DNA of 64,000 nt from contig JAPFFF010000004.1 of assembly GCA_039105265.1 (NCBI GenBank), positions 1 through 64,000 on the forward strand, given 5' to 3'. Below are positions 22,257-33,465 of the stretch, one piece after another. A program made the position numbers and the translations under genes. The notes under the pieces are model-generated. The model saw only the letters and a list, made by a program, of their open reading frames with translations, did not search any database and had not been told where the DNA came from. The DNA comes from Tritrichomonas musculus (lineage: Eukaryota > Parabasalia > Tritrichomonadida > Tritrichomonadidae). How positions within the stretch are numbered: the first letter of the stretch is position 1; the number at the start of each line of letters is the position of its first letter.

Positions 22257-23614
22257 AAAATTTTAATGAATTTTTAACAATTATAAAATATTATTCTCAA
22301 AATGATAATCATAAAATTTCAATATTTATTTTATGGTACAAATCCAATACATTTAGAAATCTAAAGTTCTTACAAATTTATTCTCTTTATCCAGTTGTTC
22401 ACTCATTAAAAGTTTCATCATCATTTGGAAACGTTCAAAAATTATTTTCATTCATTTTGAAGAGGGCAATTGAACAAATTGAGAATGAAAAATCAATGTT
22501 GATTATCCAAGAATTATCAAAATAAACTGGTAGTCATTTTTGCATACAACTCAATTTTCAATTTATCATTGAAAACTAATAATTATTTATTTCAAAATTG
22601 AGCTGATTATCTTCATTTTTCAATACTATTCAGAAAAATTGAGTTGTATGCAAAAATGACTACCAGTTTATCAAATGAAATTTGATTTGTCAATCATTGT
22701 AGAGCCATTGAAGATATTGTTTGATTACACTTTGATAACAATTTGGGCTTTAAATTGCTATTTGGCTGTCTTCATTCCTCAATCGTTCACACTTTATCTT
22801 CTTTAGATAGATATAAAGGAGATTCATCTTAAATTCAAGACGTTTATGAATTCAATGTCAACAAAAGTTTGAACCAAAAAAAAAAAAGAAAAAGAAACTC
22901 AAAATTGCTTGTTTTTTTATGAAGAATTTGTCATGAAAAGCATTCAAAAGAAAAACATTTCCCATCTTCCATCGCATTTGAAATGATTCCAATGAAAGAA
23001 AAAGAAATCTAATTTTGTTTTGATTGCATCAGAACAAAAACTAAATTGTGAAAACAGTCGACATTTCCTTTCAAAAATTGAATTGTAAAATTCTTGTTTG
23101 AAATGAAGCCAATGAACAAAGAAATTCTAATTAATAAGATGAAGAACATCGACAATCAAAAACAAGAAGCAATGATTACTTTTATATTATTGGCTTTATT
23201 TTAATATTATTCTTGGAACTGATTGACAATCATGAGAATTTCACATCATTCAACAAAAATCCACAAAGATGCATTTCATCAAGTATTGACTTGCAATTCC
23301 CACGAACAGGCGAATGGAAAGAATTCTTTGGTGAAACGCACATCAATGAACCTTCCATTCGTGTTTTGAGTGCAATTTCATCATCCAACGACAAAATATC
23401 AAGTAAAATTGCACCATTCATCATTGAACAAATGTCACAATACGAGAACGATAAAGCAAAAGATATGAATTTTATCATTAAGTTTGGGATTCAATTCATC
23501 CTTCATTCTAGTAATTCAAAATATAGAGAAGCAATTGAAGCGGTCATTAATTTATATTCCCAAAATAGCAAAGAGATACAACAATCATGGCAAAAGCAAA
23601 TATTTCATCAATGA
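22257..23614 (+). pseudogene. Broken unknown gene interrupted by a 144-bp element
   Basis: The frame is open from about 22257 to the element at 22525, with ordinary composition (for example WYKSNTFRNLKFLQIYSLYP). If the element and one TA are removed, the frame continues (ELSK then YQMKFDLSIIVEPLKILF and a hydrophobic WALNCYLAVFIP stretch) to a stop at 22804. A further open stretch of the same strand, 23213-23614, reads RTGEWKEFFGETHINEPSIR and continues helical to QQSWQKQIFHQ; its only start is TTG. The pieces between have stops. I do not recognise the family. It may be one decayed gene or two fragments. Confidence 0.5.
22525..22668. mobile_element. 144-bp TA-flanked inverted-repeat element
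   Basis: Inverted ends start AACTGGTAGTCATTTTTGCA and match for about 35 bp. TA lies on each side (22523-22524 and 22669-22670), as for Tc1/mariner-type insertion. It has no coding capacity, so it is a non-autonomous mini-element. Its insertion creates the TAA that ends the upstream open frame. Confidence 0.8.
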
Positions 23615-23788
23615 TAATGTTAGGTGAAGATGGTTCTTGTTAAAAAAAAAAAATTCGTAACATATTTTGAATAAAAAGTTTTAAAATATTTAATTAGATA
23701 AAACTATAAAAAAATTGAATTGAAAAAATTGTATGAGTTTTCTTAAAATTATATGACATATAATTATATGACATATTAAAAAAAAATA

Positions 23789-24422
23789 AAGTCCGATTCA
23801 AAAAGCTTGGGACATGAAGTAAAATTCATTCAATTTTTTTATCATAAAAAGTGAAAAACAAAATTTTTTTTTCAATTAAGATTTTAAAATATTCAAATTT
23901 TATTGATTTTTTACTAATTTATAATGTCAAAGCAAATCGATTTACCAACCAAAATGCGTATGGCATTTTATTATGGGCAAAACGATAGTCAAAGATTAAT
24001 TGCCGAAAAAACAGGAACTTCAAAAACTTCTGTTAATCGTTATTTACAACTTCTTGATAAAAGCAATGTTCAATAGAAAATTGTACCAAAAGCACGGAAA
24101 TATGCAAGATATTACCCGATTACTTTCTAAATAAAATTGGCATGCCCAAACCGACGATTATTCCTGGATCAAAAATATATCTTCCTCTTTAATTGAAAAA
24201 AATTGATGAAAAAAACAAAAAATAAAAAAAAGAAAGAAAGAAAGAAAATATATAAATAAAAAATGGTTTTTATAAATTCTATTTTAAGATATTGATGTTT
24301 TAATTTTTTTATTTGAATTTTTTTCAGAGCTTCTCACAATTTGTTTCACATCACCTGGGACAAAATTGAATACTTTTAATTGAATATTGAAAAAGTAGTC
24401 CCAAGCTTTTTGAATCGGACTT
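23789..24422 (+). mobile_element. 634-bp TA-flanked Tc1/mariner-like remnant
   Basis: Perfect 25-bp inverted ends (AAGTCCGATTCAAAAAGCTT and onward) lie at 23789-23813 and 24398-24422, each flanked by TA (23787-23788 and 24423-24424). It encodes a truncated helix-turn-helix start of a Tc1/mariner transposase and no catalytic domain. Its right end lies 8 bp before the ATG of the BTB/glycine-rich gene. Confidence 0.85.
23924..24076 (+). pseudogene. Truncated Tc1/mariner transposase, N-terminal HTH
   Basis: A 50-residue ORF starting at ATG 23924. The stretch MRMAFYYGQNDSQRLIAEKT followed by GTSKTSVNRYLQLL has the helix-turn-helix pattern of Tc1/mariner transposases. A stop follows, and the downstream sequence shows no DDE region. 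Confidence 0.7.
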
Positions 24423-24430
24423 TACAATTT

Positions 24431-26809
24431 ATGAGCAATTTTAACTCGCAAAGCTTTGATCAAGAACAACATTCAGATATTATTGACGATGCTGATTTTG
24501 AGAATGATGATTTGATTACATTCCAGCATAATTCAACAAAATTTAACTTATATTATTCGCAATTAATCAAATATTCGAAACATGTCCGCGAAACTTATTT
24601 ATTTTTAGATGTTATCGACAATTTTTCGCACGATATCCAACAAATTCAAGAAGAATTGCAAGTTTTACCAGAGAGTGTTGATTTATTTTTTATCTTATTA
24701 CAACAAAATTACAATATTAACAAAGATTTAACCTTCACATATATCCAATGCAATGATCTTCTTACAATTGGCCAATATTTCGGAGTTCGAAAGCTCAAAT
24801 TTATAGTCGAACAATATATTCAATCTCGCAAGATCGAAGTTGATTTTGTCATTGAAATGCTTGAATATGGCATTAAAACACGAAGCGGAAGAGATAATAG
24901 CCAAATTGATATCAGCGAAGATATCGAAAATACGTTAACAAAAAAAATCAACGAATGTTTACTCAATGAAAAATTCAAAGACCTCCCAATTGAAATTATT
25001 TTTCGTATTCTTGAAAAAAGTTCACCTAATGAAATCAATAGTAACAAACTTTTTGATATTATCGTTAAAGAAGTGAGTAAATTTTATGTTTTATTTCAAT
25101 TTCTTGACCTTCAAAAGCTTTCAGACGATAGACTTTCAGAATTGTGTGAAATGTATTCAAAATCTAATGAAAACACGCAGCATTACTTTAATTATCTGAA
25201 GTGTAATTTAAACCTTATAAACGAGATGAACAATCGTAAGAAAAACCTTGAGGAAGTGAATGACGAACAACGAAATAAAATGAAAGAATTAGAAACTCAC
25301 ATCACATCACTTCAAACACAATTCAACGATTCAAATAATTATAACAAAGAACAAAGAGATAAGATGAATGAATTGGAAACTCAAATCACATCACTTCAAA
25401 CCAAATTCAATGACTCAGAAAAATTCATCTCACAACTTCAAGATCAATTGAATGAATCTCAAAAAAAGAACAAAGAAATGGAAACGTTAATTCAAAACCG
25501 TTTTAATGAAGAGTTAGAAAATCAAATTAAATATTCTAAAGAGCTAGAAAATCAATTAACTCAGCTTCAAGAGAAAATCGAAGAAGAAAACAATGAAGCT
25601 AACAAAAAAACACCTTTCGAAGGTCAAATTGTGGCCAGTGTTGAAAAAGGTTTAATTATTAACGCAGAAATCAATCTGAATATTATTTCTGGTATACTTG
25701 ACACGAAGAGGAGTAAAGTGATCATTAGCACAAGTGATGCAAAACGCCTTGGAAGTGAAGCGTATGAAAATGGTGTGCCAATCACTTCACTTCACATGCA
25801 GACATCATTTGCTGGCAGGACAGGCCGTTACTACGTGAGATGCATTGCTTTCAATAGCGATGGAGAGTCAAACGAAATTTTGAGTAACTCAGTAGTAACG
25901 ACTGTCAGCTGTCTGGCATTCGATTATGAAGGTAGAAAGCCAACTGTTTTATCACTTCCTCAAGGCCAATACATGCTTGAAGTTTGGGGTGCAAAAGGAG
26001 GCGATGGTAAGGGTAAAGGTAGGAGTGATAAAGATCGAGGGAAACATTCTTCTGTTCCAGGCGGTTTAGGCGGTTATTCACGAGGTATTCTGAATTTGAA
26101 CAATCAGGAGACAATTTACATTTTTGTTGGAGAGCAAGGTTGCACATCAAACTCTTCTGAGGGATTAACCACAAATGGAGGATTCCCTGACGGTGGAGGA
26201 ACAAAAACAGGAATTTATGATGGATGTACGACAGTTCCAGGAACAGGAGGAGGCTCGACATCAATTCGAATAAAAAGTGATTCAGAGAAAGCACGAGTGA
26301 TTGTTGCAGGCGGAGGCGGTGGAGCCAGTGGTTGCTGTCATTATGTTGATCCAGGTGGTTTTGGAGGAGGTTTGAGTGGAGGCAACTGCTACTTTAAAGG
26401 ATCACTTCAGAGTCAGGGAGCAGGCACTCAAACCGACAGTTCACCTGGACTTGGTCATGGCGATAATGGAGATAAAGGCACTTTTCGTTCAGGTGCCAAC
26501 GGCAAGTATAAGGAAGGATGTAATTCAGGCGGAGGTGGTGGTGGTGGCTGGTTCGGAGGTGGTGGGGGAGGATATGGACGGAGTGTTTGGTGTTCGAGTG
26601 GAGGCGGCGGTTCAGGCTGGGTATTCACCAAGTCGAGCCTGGAAACATTTCAGTCAGGTGACTCAACAAATGAGTTTATTCTAACGAGCGAGTACTACTT
26701 GAGAGATGCGATTTGTATTGGAGGTAACGAAGAATTCCCTCGTCCAGATGGAAAAGGAAACGAACGAGGCCACGCTGGTCACGGCTTTGCTAAGATCACT
26801 GTTCTTTAA
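24431..26809 (+). CDS. BTB / coiled-coil / glycine-rich domain protein
   Basis: 792 residues from ATG 24431. The frame is open 17 codons further up, but those codons come from the transposon end and lack an ATG (the upstream candidate is TTG). Residues about 20-130 resemble a BTB domain (LFLDVIDNF, LPESVDLFFILLQQNY, IGQYFGVRKLKFIVEQYI). Residues about 255-385 form a heptad coiled coil with two tandem repeats of the type MNELETQITSLQTKFNDS. From about residue 488 comes a glycine-rich domain with GGGGGASGCC and GGGGGGGWFGGGGGGYG runs, as in other trichomonad proteins. There is no signal peptide or membrane segment, so it is probably a cytoplasmic scaffold. Function is unknown. Confidence 0.85.
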   Translation: MSNFNSQSFDQEQHSDIIDDADFENDDLITFQHNSTKFNLYYSQLIKYSKHVRETYLFLDVIDNFSHDIQQIQEELQVLPESVDLFFILLQQNYNINKDLTFTYIQCNDLLTIGQYFGVRKLKFIVEQYIQSRKIEVDFVIEMLEYGIKTRSGRDNSQIDISEDIENTLTKKINECLLNEKFKDLPIEIIFRILEKSSPNEINSNKLFDIIVKEVSKFYVLFQFLDLQKLSDDRLSELCEMYSKSNENTQHYFNYLKCNLNLINEMNNRKKNLEEVNDEQRNKMKELETHITSLQTQFNDSNNYNKEQRDKMNELETQITSLQTKFNDSEKFISQLQDQLNESQKKNKEMETLIQNRFNEELENQIKYSKELENQLTQLQEKIEEENNEANKKTPFEGQIVASVEKGLIINAEINLNIISGILDTKRSKVIISTSDAKRLGSEAYENGVPITSLHMQTSFAGRTGRYYVRCIAFNSDGESNEILSNSVVTTVSCLAFDYEGRKPTVLSLPQGQYMLEVWGAKGGDGKGKGRSDKDRGKHSSVPGGLGGYSRGILNLNNQETIYIFVGEQGCTSNSSEGLTTNGGFPDGGGTKTGIYDGCTTVPGTGGGSTSIRIKSDSEKARVIVAGGGGGASGCCHYVDPGGFGGGLSGGNCYFKGSLQSQGAGTQTDSSPGLGHGDNGDKGTFRSGANGKYKEGCNSGGGGGGGWFGGGGGGYGRSVWCSSGGGGSGWVFTKSSLETFQSGDSTNEFILTSEYYLRDAICIGGNEEFPRPDGKGNERGHAGHGFAKITVL

Positions 26810-26935
26810 AAAAAAAAAAAAAATTCAAAACCTTCTTCATATTAAATTATTGCTCCAATGATGAAATTTTAAATCTTCTAGAAACTCGCATATAAAAATT
26901 ATTTAATGTCGTATAAAAATAAAATTTGATTATCA

Positions 26936-26972
<37 letters not shown>

Positions 26973-26980
26973 TTATTTAA
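26810..26980. other. 3' flank with homopolymer tracts
   Basis: An A run directly follows the stop codon, and a T run of about 31 bases covers about 26941-26971. No gene is visible. Confidence 0.5.
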
Positions 26981-27050
26981 GGGTATAGTTGGCTTTTCTA
27001 ATTTTTGAATAGTTTATTCATTGAAAAAGTTCAAAAACTAACTATGCCCA
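26981..27050. mobile_element. 70-bp TTAA-flanked mini inverted repeat
   Basis: GGGTATAGTTGGCTTTT at the left pairs imperfectly with the right end (AACTAACTATGCCCA). TTAA lies on both sides (26977-26980 and 27051-27054). The end sequence is nearly that of the larger element at 27348, so it may be a deletion derivative. Confidence 0.55.
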
Positions 27051-27054
27051 TTAA

Positions 27055-27343
27055 CAGTAGAATCTTTTTACAGAGTTAATAAATGATTATCATTTAGACA
27101 GCATTGAAAATACTAAAAATAATACAATGATTAATCGAATTACCTATCTGTAAATGGTATATTTATATGGAATAATATTTACAATCAAGAAAAACTGCAT
27201 TTTCGTTTGATTTACAATTTTCTTCTTCTTTTGCATTATGATGCATTTGTTAGGTGAATTTGAAAAAAAAATCATTCATTGTTTTTTTTTCTTCTTTCAT
27301 TAATTTGTATCCCATTCTTTAAAAAGTGGATTTTTACAATCCT
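27055..27343. other. AT-rich spacer
   Basis: I see no gene or repeat in this short stretch between two TTAA-flanked elements. Confidence 0.4.
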
Positions 27344-27347
27344 TTAA

Positions 27348-29292
27348 GGGTAAAGTTGGCTTTTCTTTTTTTTGAAATCTTTTAATTTATTCTATGTGCT
27401 GCTTGAATGAATTGTATGATCATTGAATTTATTTCTATGTAAATTCAATCTTTTCTGAGGGGCATTCAAATGAACAGAAAAAAAAGAGCTCCACAGAGCT
27501 ATCAAATCAATTTTTGTACAAAAAAGCATTACAACGTAATGTAAAATATTCTGAATTTTGGATATATAACAAAAAATGGTCCAAATCATGAAAAAAATAA
27601 AAAATGAAAATATCATAATCCAAAAAATATCAAGAAAACATTTTTTTACTATAAAAAGTGCATATTTCTATTTTTAAACATATATACAAGGGGAATCATT
27701 TGTTTTTATCATATTTAATTTGAAGAAGACTGAATTACAATGCTTTTTTTTTTTTAATTTCGAAAAAAATATTTTTCTACTTAATTCTATTGATATTGGT
27801 TGATATATATTTTTTATACGAATATTTTAGATTGATATTCGATATTCATTAAGAAAAATATTTGTTTTAAAATGCAATAAAATTATTTGAAAATTTTATC
27901 ATGAAAATTTTGATGTTAGCAAGTCGGCTCTTCTCGAATAGGAAACTTTTTGGATTTGTACTAGGAAAATATAATTAATAGCATTTATTATAATAAAATG
28001 GCCCATTAAAAATTAGAAAATTTGAATCATGGAGAAAATTGAATATTGATATTTCTGTGATTTTTTGATTTGATGGATTTTTCCTATTATATTTTATGTA
28101 GTATTTGATATATACATAAAATTAAGGAATCTAATTGCGTGTAAAATGAAAAATTGGCACTTTCAAATAAGTTTGTTTTTGAAAATATTGAAAGGGTTGA
28201 AAAGTTGAATAAAATCAAAAAATAAAAATATTTATCATATCTTATTATTAAAAAAGCAAAAATTATTATAATTTTTATATTAATTTATATATAATAATAT
28301 ATATATATTATTTATTAAATATTAATAATATAATGAATATGGAAATAAATATTCTTTTTTTAAGTTAACTTAAAAATTCAATGGAGATAAATAATTTTGA
28401 ATGAATGCTTTTTCGTTTTTTTATTCAAAATTGTGAGATAAAAAATGTTTTTATCTCAATAAATTTATCATAATTTATATATATAATATCAGCTAATAGA
28501 CATAATAATTAATTAAACAACAAAAACATATATATCCATATATATTAAAAAATATTAATTTATTTTGAACAATAAACTAATTTATCAATTGAAACCATAG
28601 TTTATATTATTACTTAAGCTTTAATGCATTGCATAAAAATCAAAATAAATAATTAAATTAGTATATTAATCCAAAAAAAAGTCGATTTTTTTTTATTCTT
28701 CTATACATAAAAGAAAACAAGATACCAAACTATTTTTTTTCTATATTTAATTGGTTGATTGAATAGAAAAAGTATTATAACAACCATTTATCAATTGAAA
28801 TAGCTATATATTTTTGCTGAATCCATACCAATGTTTTTATAAAATTTCCGAATAAATCCTTTTATTTACGAAATTAAATAATTTTAAAATTATAAGGTAT
28901 TCCATATAAAATTTCATTACAAATATCTTTTTTATTTTCATATTGATTCAATAAAACTGTTTTTTGATGAGAGAAATTGGTTCACAATTTTTTGAAAGAA
29001 ATTTTTTTTTATTCAATTATTTGAGAAAATAGAAATTCGAAAAAAACTATCTAAACAAAAATATTCTTATTTAAAAAATTAATCTTAAATTAATTATATT
29101 TTTTTAAATTAAGATTATACATGATAATCTTAATGGATAAATTAAAAAATGATTAAACGTTGATTTGATAAGAAATATATAAATTTTTTATATTTTAATG
29201 AAATATCAGATTTGCTATTAGCAAAAACTCATAGAATATTTTGAAAGATATTACAAAAAGTGGAAAAAAGTTGAGAAAAGCCAACTTTACCC
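27348..29292. mobile_element. Possible 1945-bp TTAA-flanked non-autonomous element
   Basis: A perfect 19-bp inverted repeat GGGTAAAGTTGGCTTTTCT marks both ends. TTAA lies outside each (27344-27347 and 29293-29296), the target-site pattern known for piggyBac-type transposons. The interior is AT-rich and shows no transposase; the longest ORF (74 codons, minus strand) has no family features. The two ends could instead belong to two separate small insertions. Confidence 0.5.
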
Positions 29293-29528
29293 TTAATTGA
29301 CCATTTTAATATTTCAAATTTCGATTTTCGACTTAGTTATTCATTTAGATATATATATTTTTTTTTTTGGAAAGTGCCGCTTGGAATTAATCATGAAATA
29401 TTGATATATTTCATATGGTGTGTTTTCTCCAAGTTTGACCGAGTCATATGAATACAAATATTTTATTGAAATTTGAATATGGTAATGAAGCAATTCTCTG
29501 TAAAAATGATTATTTTGCAAATTATAAT

Positions 29529-29938
29529 TCTTTTCAATTATTCACTTTTTGATGGTTATTCCTTCCATTTTCTTGCAGTTTATGGCTTCTACTTTTTGAG
29601 AAAAAATAAAAAAATGAAAAGGACAAAAAAAAATTAGAAAAACATTGTTTACTAAAATGCTAAAAAAATCAATTTGTGCTGCTTCTGATGATGTCGCGTG
29701 ATTAACACCGAAGTTCATTAAGCATATATCAGCTTCTTTTGAACATAAATTGCAGATTTTGAACGAATCCTGTTGCACAACTAGTTCAACCCAAAAATTT
29801 TTTTTTGCATTTTAGTAAAAATATTTTTTCTGAATTTTTTGTCTTTGTCAATTTTATTTACTTTTTCTCAAAAGTAGCTCCATAAACTACAGAAATGGAA
29901 AGGATAACAATCAAAAAGTGAAATTGATAAGAATTCCA
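29529..29938. repeat. Diverged foldback repeat (about 410 bp)
   Basis: The left arm (about 29529-29601, with TCACTTTTTGATGGTTATTC and GCAGTTTATGGCTTCTACTT) pairs with the right arm (about 29865-29938, containing GTAGCTCCATAAACTACAGA). The interior has a 78-codon minus-strand ORF without recognisable features. A third copy of the arm end lies near 30577-30630. Confidence 0.55.
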
Positions 29939-30410
29939 GTTTGTCGAACCTACTTTTTGAGATGCATTGAAAAATTAATAAAACTTTATTAAAATATTAA
30001 AATAGGTATTTAAATATTGAATGGATTGTCTCAAAAAGTAGCTGAGATAAAATCGTAATTTATTACAATATTTGTTTTCATAATGTTCAAAATATTAAAC
30101 TTTTAATTGCATCATTACAACAGAATTATTTCCCATTAATGAGATTTGAAATATGTGATGTGATAATATTGATAAGAATATCTTCAATCCTGTTTCTGAA
30201 CTTTTCAAAATTTATGAGTACATATGACCTACTTTTTGAGTTAATCTTGAAAAGAAAGTCCGAATAAACTCGAAATCATTTCAATTAAAACTTTTTGAAT
30301 AATATTTTTCTCATAAAAAGTTATTGGCTTTTTTGAGCTTGTTATTTTTATTCAAAAAGTGGTCTAATTGAAAGAAACTACCAGTTTGTGGAACCTACTT
30401 TTTGAGCTTT
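29939..30410. other. AT-rich spacer with repeated CTACTTTTTGAG words
   Basis: CCAGTTTGTCGAACCTACTT near 29938 and CCAGTTTGTGGAACCTACTT near 30381 are direct copies. Related words lie near 30229 and, inverted, near 30030. They look like fragments of the same foldback family. There is no gene. Confidence 0.4.
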
Positions 30411-30637
30411 GCTTATTAATTGACATCAAAGAATATAAAATAAACCAATTTTTTTTGCAGATGGGAATTATTAAGATTGACTTTGCATAATACCATAGAA
30501 AATACTTTTCTCCTATATTTATATGCGCAACTATGGATAAAAGGTCAATTTTAGCTTTTCGGATCATCTTATTACAAAAAGTGTAATTCTTTTCAATTGT
30601 TCACTTTTTGATTATAGAAGCTACTTTTTCAATTAAA

Positions 30638-30673
<36 letters not shown>

Positions 30674-30829
30674 TTAACTATCCATAGTTGTGCATCTTTT
30701 TTCTTTAATAATATATATAAATATAGGAGAGAAGTATTTTCTATTGTATTAGGCAAAGTCAATCTTAATGATTCCCATCTGCATAAAAAAAATTGGTTTG
30801 TTTTATATTCTTTGATGTAAATTAATAAG
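30411..30829. repeat. Foldback repeat with arms of about 130-155 bp
   Basis: The left arm 30411-30543 reads in reverse complement at about 30674-30829; both contain, for example, AAGATTGACTTTGC or its complement GCAAAGTCAATCTT. The loop holds an A run of about 30 bases near 30640-30671. ORFs at 30364-30567 and 30608-30820 simply translate the arms and are not genes. Confidence 0.7.
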
Positions 30830-31037
30830 TTTTGTTGTTTTTTTTATTATTTTTTACTTGATGTAAAATCGAATTAATCTAAGGTTCTTAGGTTTTCCAA
30901 TAGTATTAATTATCAAAAAATTATTATATAACATATAGTATAAATAATCTTAAAAGTATATAAAACAATATAAATAGTCAAGAGATATTTTGATATTTGA
31001 AGAAAATAACTATTTAAAAAAAACAATTATGAATATT

Positions 31038-31532
31038 TTAAACTGTAATAGAGCCAGTTTTCCATTGAAGAAATGACTGATAGTTTGCTCTAGTTTTTTG
31101 AATGATATCGTTTTCTTCTGACATAAAAACAGGTTCTTGTCTATCCAATTTTCTATTTGTTGTTTTAAATGCTGAATTAATAACAACGCTTGTTCTGCTT
31201 TTACAAAGATCTATAAGTTGCGATATGGTATCATTTTTCCCTGCGACAACGCCGATATTAGCACCATACTCATAAGAAAGTTCTTCAGTAATAGTTGATC
31301 CTGGTCCAAGTTTTTCTAGCCATTGAGGTTCATCAATTGAAACCATTTTAACTTTCGGATCAGCTAATATACTTGCTAGCCAAAATGGAATATTCGCACA
31401 AAAATTTTCAGGAATTGTAGAATTGCTACTACTTGGATCAACAATAAATCCAAGTCCTTCGAATGTACCTAGAAATGTTACTGGTACAAGATCTTCTTGA
31501 TGGAGGAAATCATCAATTTCCTCTTTTGACAT
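31038..31532 (-). CDS. PSF3: GINS complex subunit Psf3-like
   Basis: 164 residues from ATG 31532. The N-terminus, EEIDDFLHQEDLVPVTFLGT then FEGLGFIVDP, matches the Psf3 pattern (I-D-D-I/F-L, then V-P-V-x-F, then LG). The central NIPFWLASILA followed by SIDEPQWLEKL fits the conserved LPxWLA helix of Psf3. GINS joins Cdc45 and MCM in the replicative helicase, in the nucleus. Length is close to that of other Psf3 proteins (about 190 residues in animals and yeast). Assigned by recognising motifs; no search was run. A transposon occupies the upstream region, but it ends more than 430 bp before this start. Confidence 0.7.
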   Translation of the reverse strand: MSKEEIDDFLHQEDLVPVTFLGTFEGLGFIVDPSSSNSTIPENFCANIPFWLASILADPKVKMVSIDEPQWLEKLGPGSTITEELSYEYGANIGVVAGKNDTISQLIDLCKSRTSVVINSAFKTTNRKLDRQEPVFMSEENDIIQKTRANYQSFLQWKTGSITV

Positions 31533-31967
31533 TATGTTATTTTAATTTTAAACGTCAGCAAATTGGTTTGAATTAAATAAAAGGCAAATTACCAATCTAT
31601 CATCAGAAAAGCAGCATTATCCTGATCTATTTTTTTTCTTTCCATAATCATACCTGTGAATCTCTTCGTAGTCTTTTCATTTATATATTATATCCACTAT
31701 TATCAATAATAATTAATGACTCCTCATTTTACTAACAAAAAAATTCTTTAATGTTTTTAAGATTTGATTGGTATTTTATTCAAGAATTAATTCTTAAGAA
31801 CATGTTCAAATGATCAGCAAATTTTTGAAAATCAATTTCTACCTTAGTGCTGTTAATTTGATAAATTAAAATGATTTTGTAACTTATTGTAACTGCTTTA
31901 AAATATATGATTTCATCATATTTCTTAATACTGTTTTAATTAATTTCTGTTCATATCTAAATTAAGA
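31533..31967. other. Upstream region of the Psf3-like gene
   Basis: AT-rich, no ORF. Contains the likely promoter of the minus-strand gene. A TTCAAACCAA word about 40 bp before the ATG is a weak initiator candidate. Confidence 0.3.
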
Positions 31968-31969
31968 TA

Positions 31970-33465
31970 CAGTTGCTTCACTTTTGTAAAGATAAAACCC
32001 ACTTTTGTAACGAAAAATGTAACCACCAAAATTTTTAAAAATTTTATCACATAACTTTTTTAGTTTAATTTTCACTTTCGTAACGAAAAATTTCACTTTC
32101 GTAACGAAATTATTATAAATTCATTTTAACCAAAAAAGAGAGAAGGCACGAACAAAAAAGCATGTTAACAGTTGTTTACTAATACGAAATTTGAACTTTT
32201 TGGCTTTTCAATTGCGAAATAAAATCATGAGCCAAATATGCCAAATATACTCATTTAAAATAATCTGAAGCGCAAAAATCAATCATACTACTATTTCCTT
32301 TACTTAGTAAAGTATATTTCAAAGCAAATTGATTTCGAATTCAATTTTTTTTTTAAAAGCATTGGCTAATTATCATTCAATTACCTTATTGACGGCTCAT
32401 TTAAGATGATTTTTTGGAAATGTTTGTTGTTATTATTGTTTTTAAAGATAAAATCAATAAAATTTAAAAAACAATAATAAATTTAAAATCAATAATAACA
32501 AAAGAAGAAGTTTTATCATAACAGTCTTCTTGTGTTAATTTTTTTCTCCTTGAGAAATGATAGTGCACAGTGGACATCATTTTAAAAAATATAATTTTTC
32601 ACTTTTTCATTGGTTTATAATTTGAAAAAGTTTGAATGTTTTATTTCTATAAAAAAATAAGAATATCTATGATATTTTTAAATTAAATTCATTTTAAAAT
32701 TAATTTTAATATTTTTAACATTCATTCATTTTATTTTTATCCATTTTTATTTGCTCTTTTGGCGTTAAAACGTAAAAAAAAGAAAAAAAGAAAAAGAATG
32801 ACATGTGATATAAAAAGACAAAATGATAGGAAAAATGATAGAAAAAATGATAGGAAAGATACTTTATTATTATTATTAAAAATTAAAAGCGTTTCTATGA
32901 TTAGCAAAATACTATTGACTATTTAATCATTTTCCATTTTTTATATTATCAATATCTTTTAAGCATTATAATAAAACTTCTTCTTTAATTTAAAAACAAT
33001 AATAACAACAAACATTTCCAAAAAATCATCTTAAATGAGCCGTCAATAAGGTAATTGAATGATAATTAGCCAATGCTTTTAAAAAAAAAATTGAATTCGA
33101 AATCAATTTGCTTTGAAATATACTTTACTAAGTAAAGGAAATAGTAGTATGATTGATTTTTGCGCTTCAGATTATTTTAAATGAGTATATTTGGCATATT
33201 TGGCTCATGATTTTATTTCGCAATTGAAAAGCCAAAAAGTTCAAATTTCGTATTAGTAAACAACTGTTAACATGCTTTTTTGTTCGTGCCTTCTCTCTTT
33301 TTTGGTTAAAATGAATTTATAATAATTTCGTTACGAAAGTGAAATTTTTCGTTACGAAAGTGAAAATTAAACTAAAAAAGTTATGTGATAAAATTTTTAA
33401 AAATTTTGGTGGTTACATTTTTCGTTACAAAAGTGGGTTTTATCTTTACAAAAGTGAAGCAACTG
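31970..33465. mobile_element. 1496-bp TA-flanked foldback element with 477-bp inverted arms
   Basis: Arms 31970-32446 and 32989-33465 are reverse complements with almost no difference visible by eye. The ends read CAGTTGCTTCACTTTTGTAA, and TA flanks both (31968-31969 and 33466-33467), as in Tc1/mariner elements. Each arm carries three copies of CACTTTYGTAACGAAA near its outer end. The 542-bp core is AT-rich and has no transposase, so the element is non-autonomous. It separates two divergently transcribed genes. A 61-codon ORF at 33339-33524 is arm sequence. Confidence 0.85.

Noticed and set aside
24380-24430. Upstream extension of the BTB/glycine-rich protein by 17 residues
   Set aside because: It starts at TTG and is encoded by the transposon end; ATG 24431 is the natural start.
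26376-26684. 102-codon ORF in another frame of the glycine-rich domain, and 25905-26294 on the opposite strand
   Set aside because: Shadows of the repetitive glycine codons.
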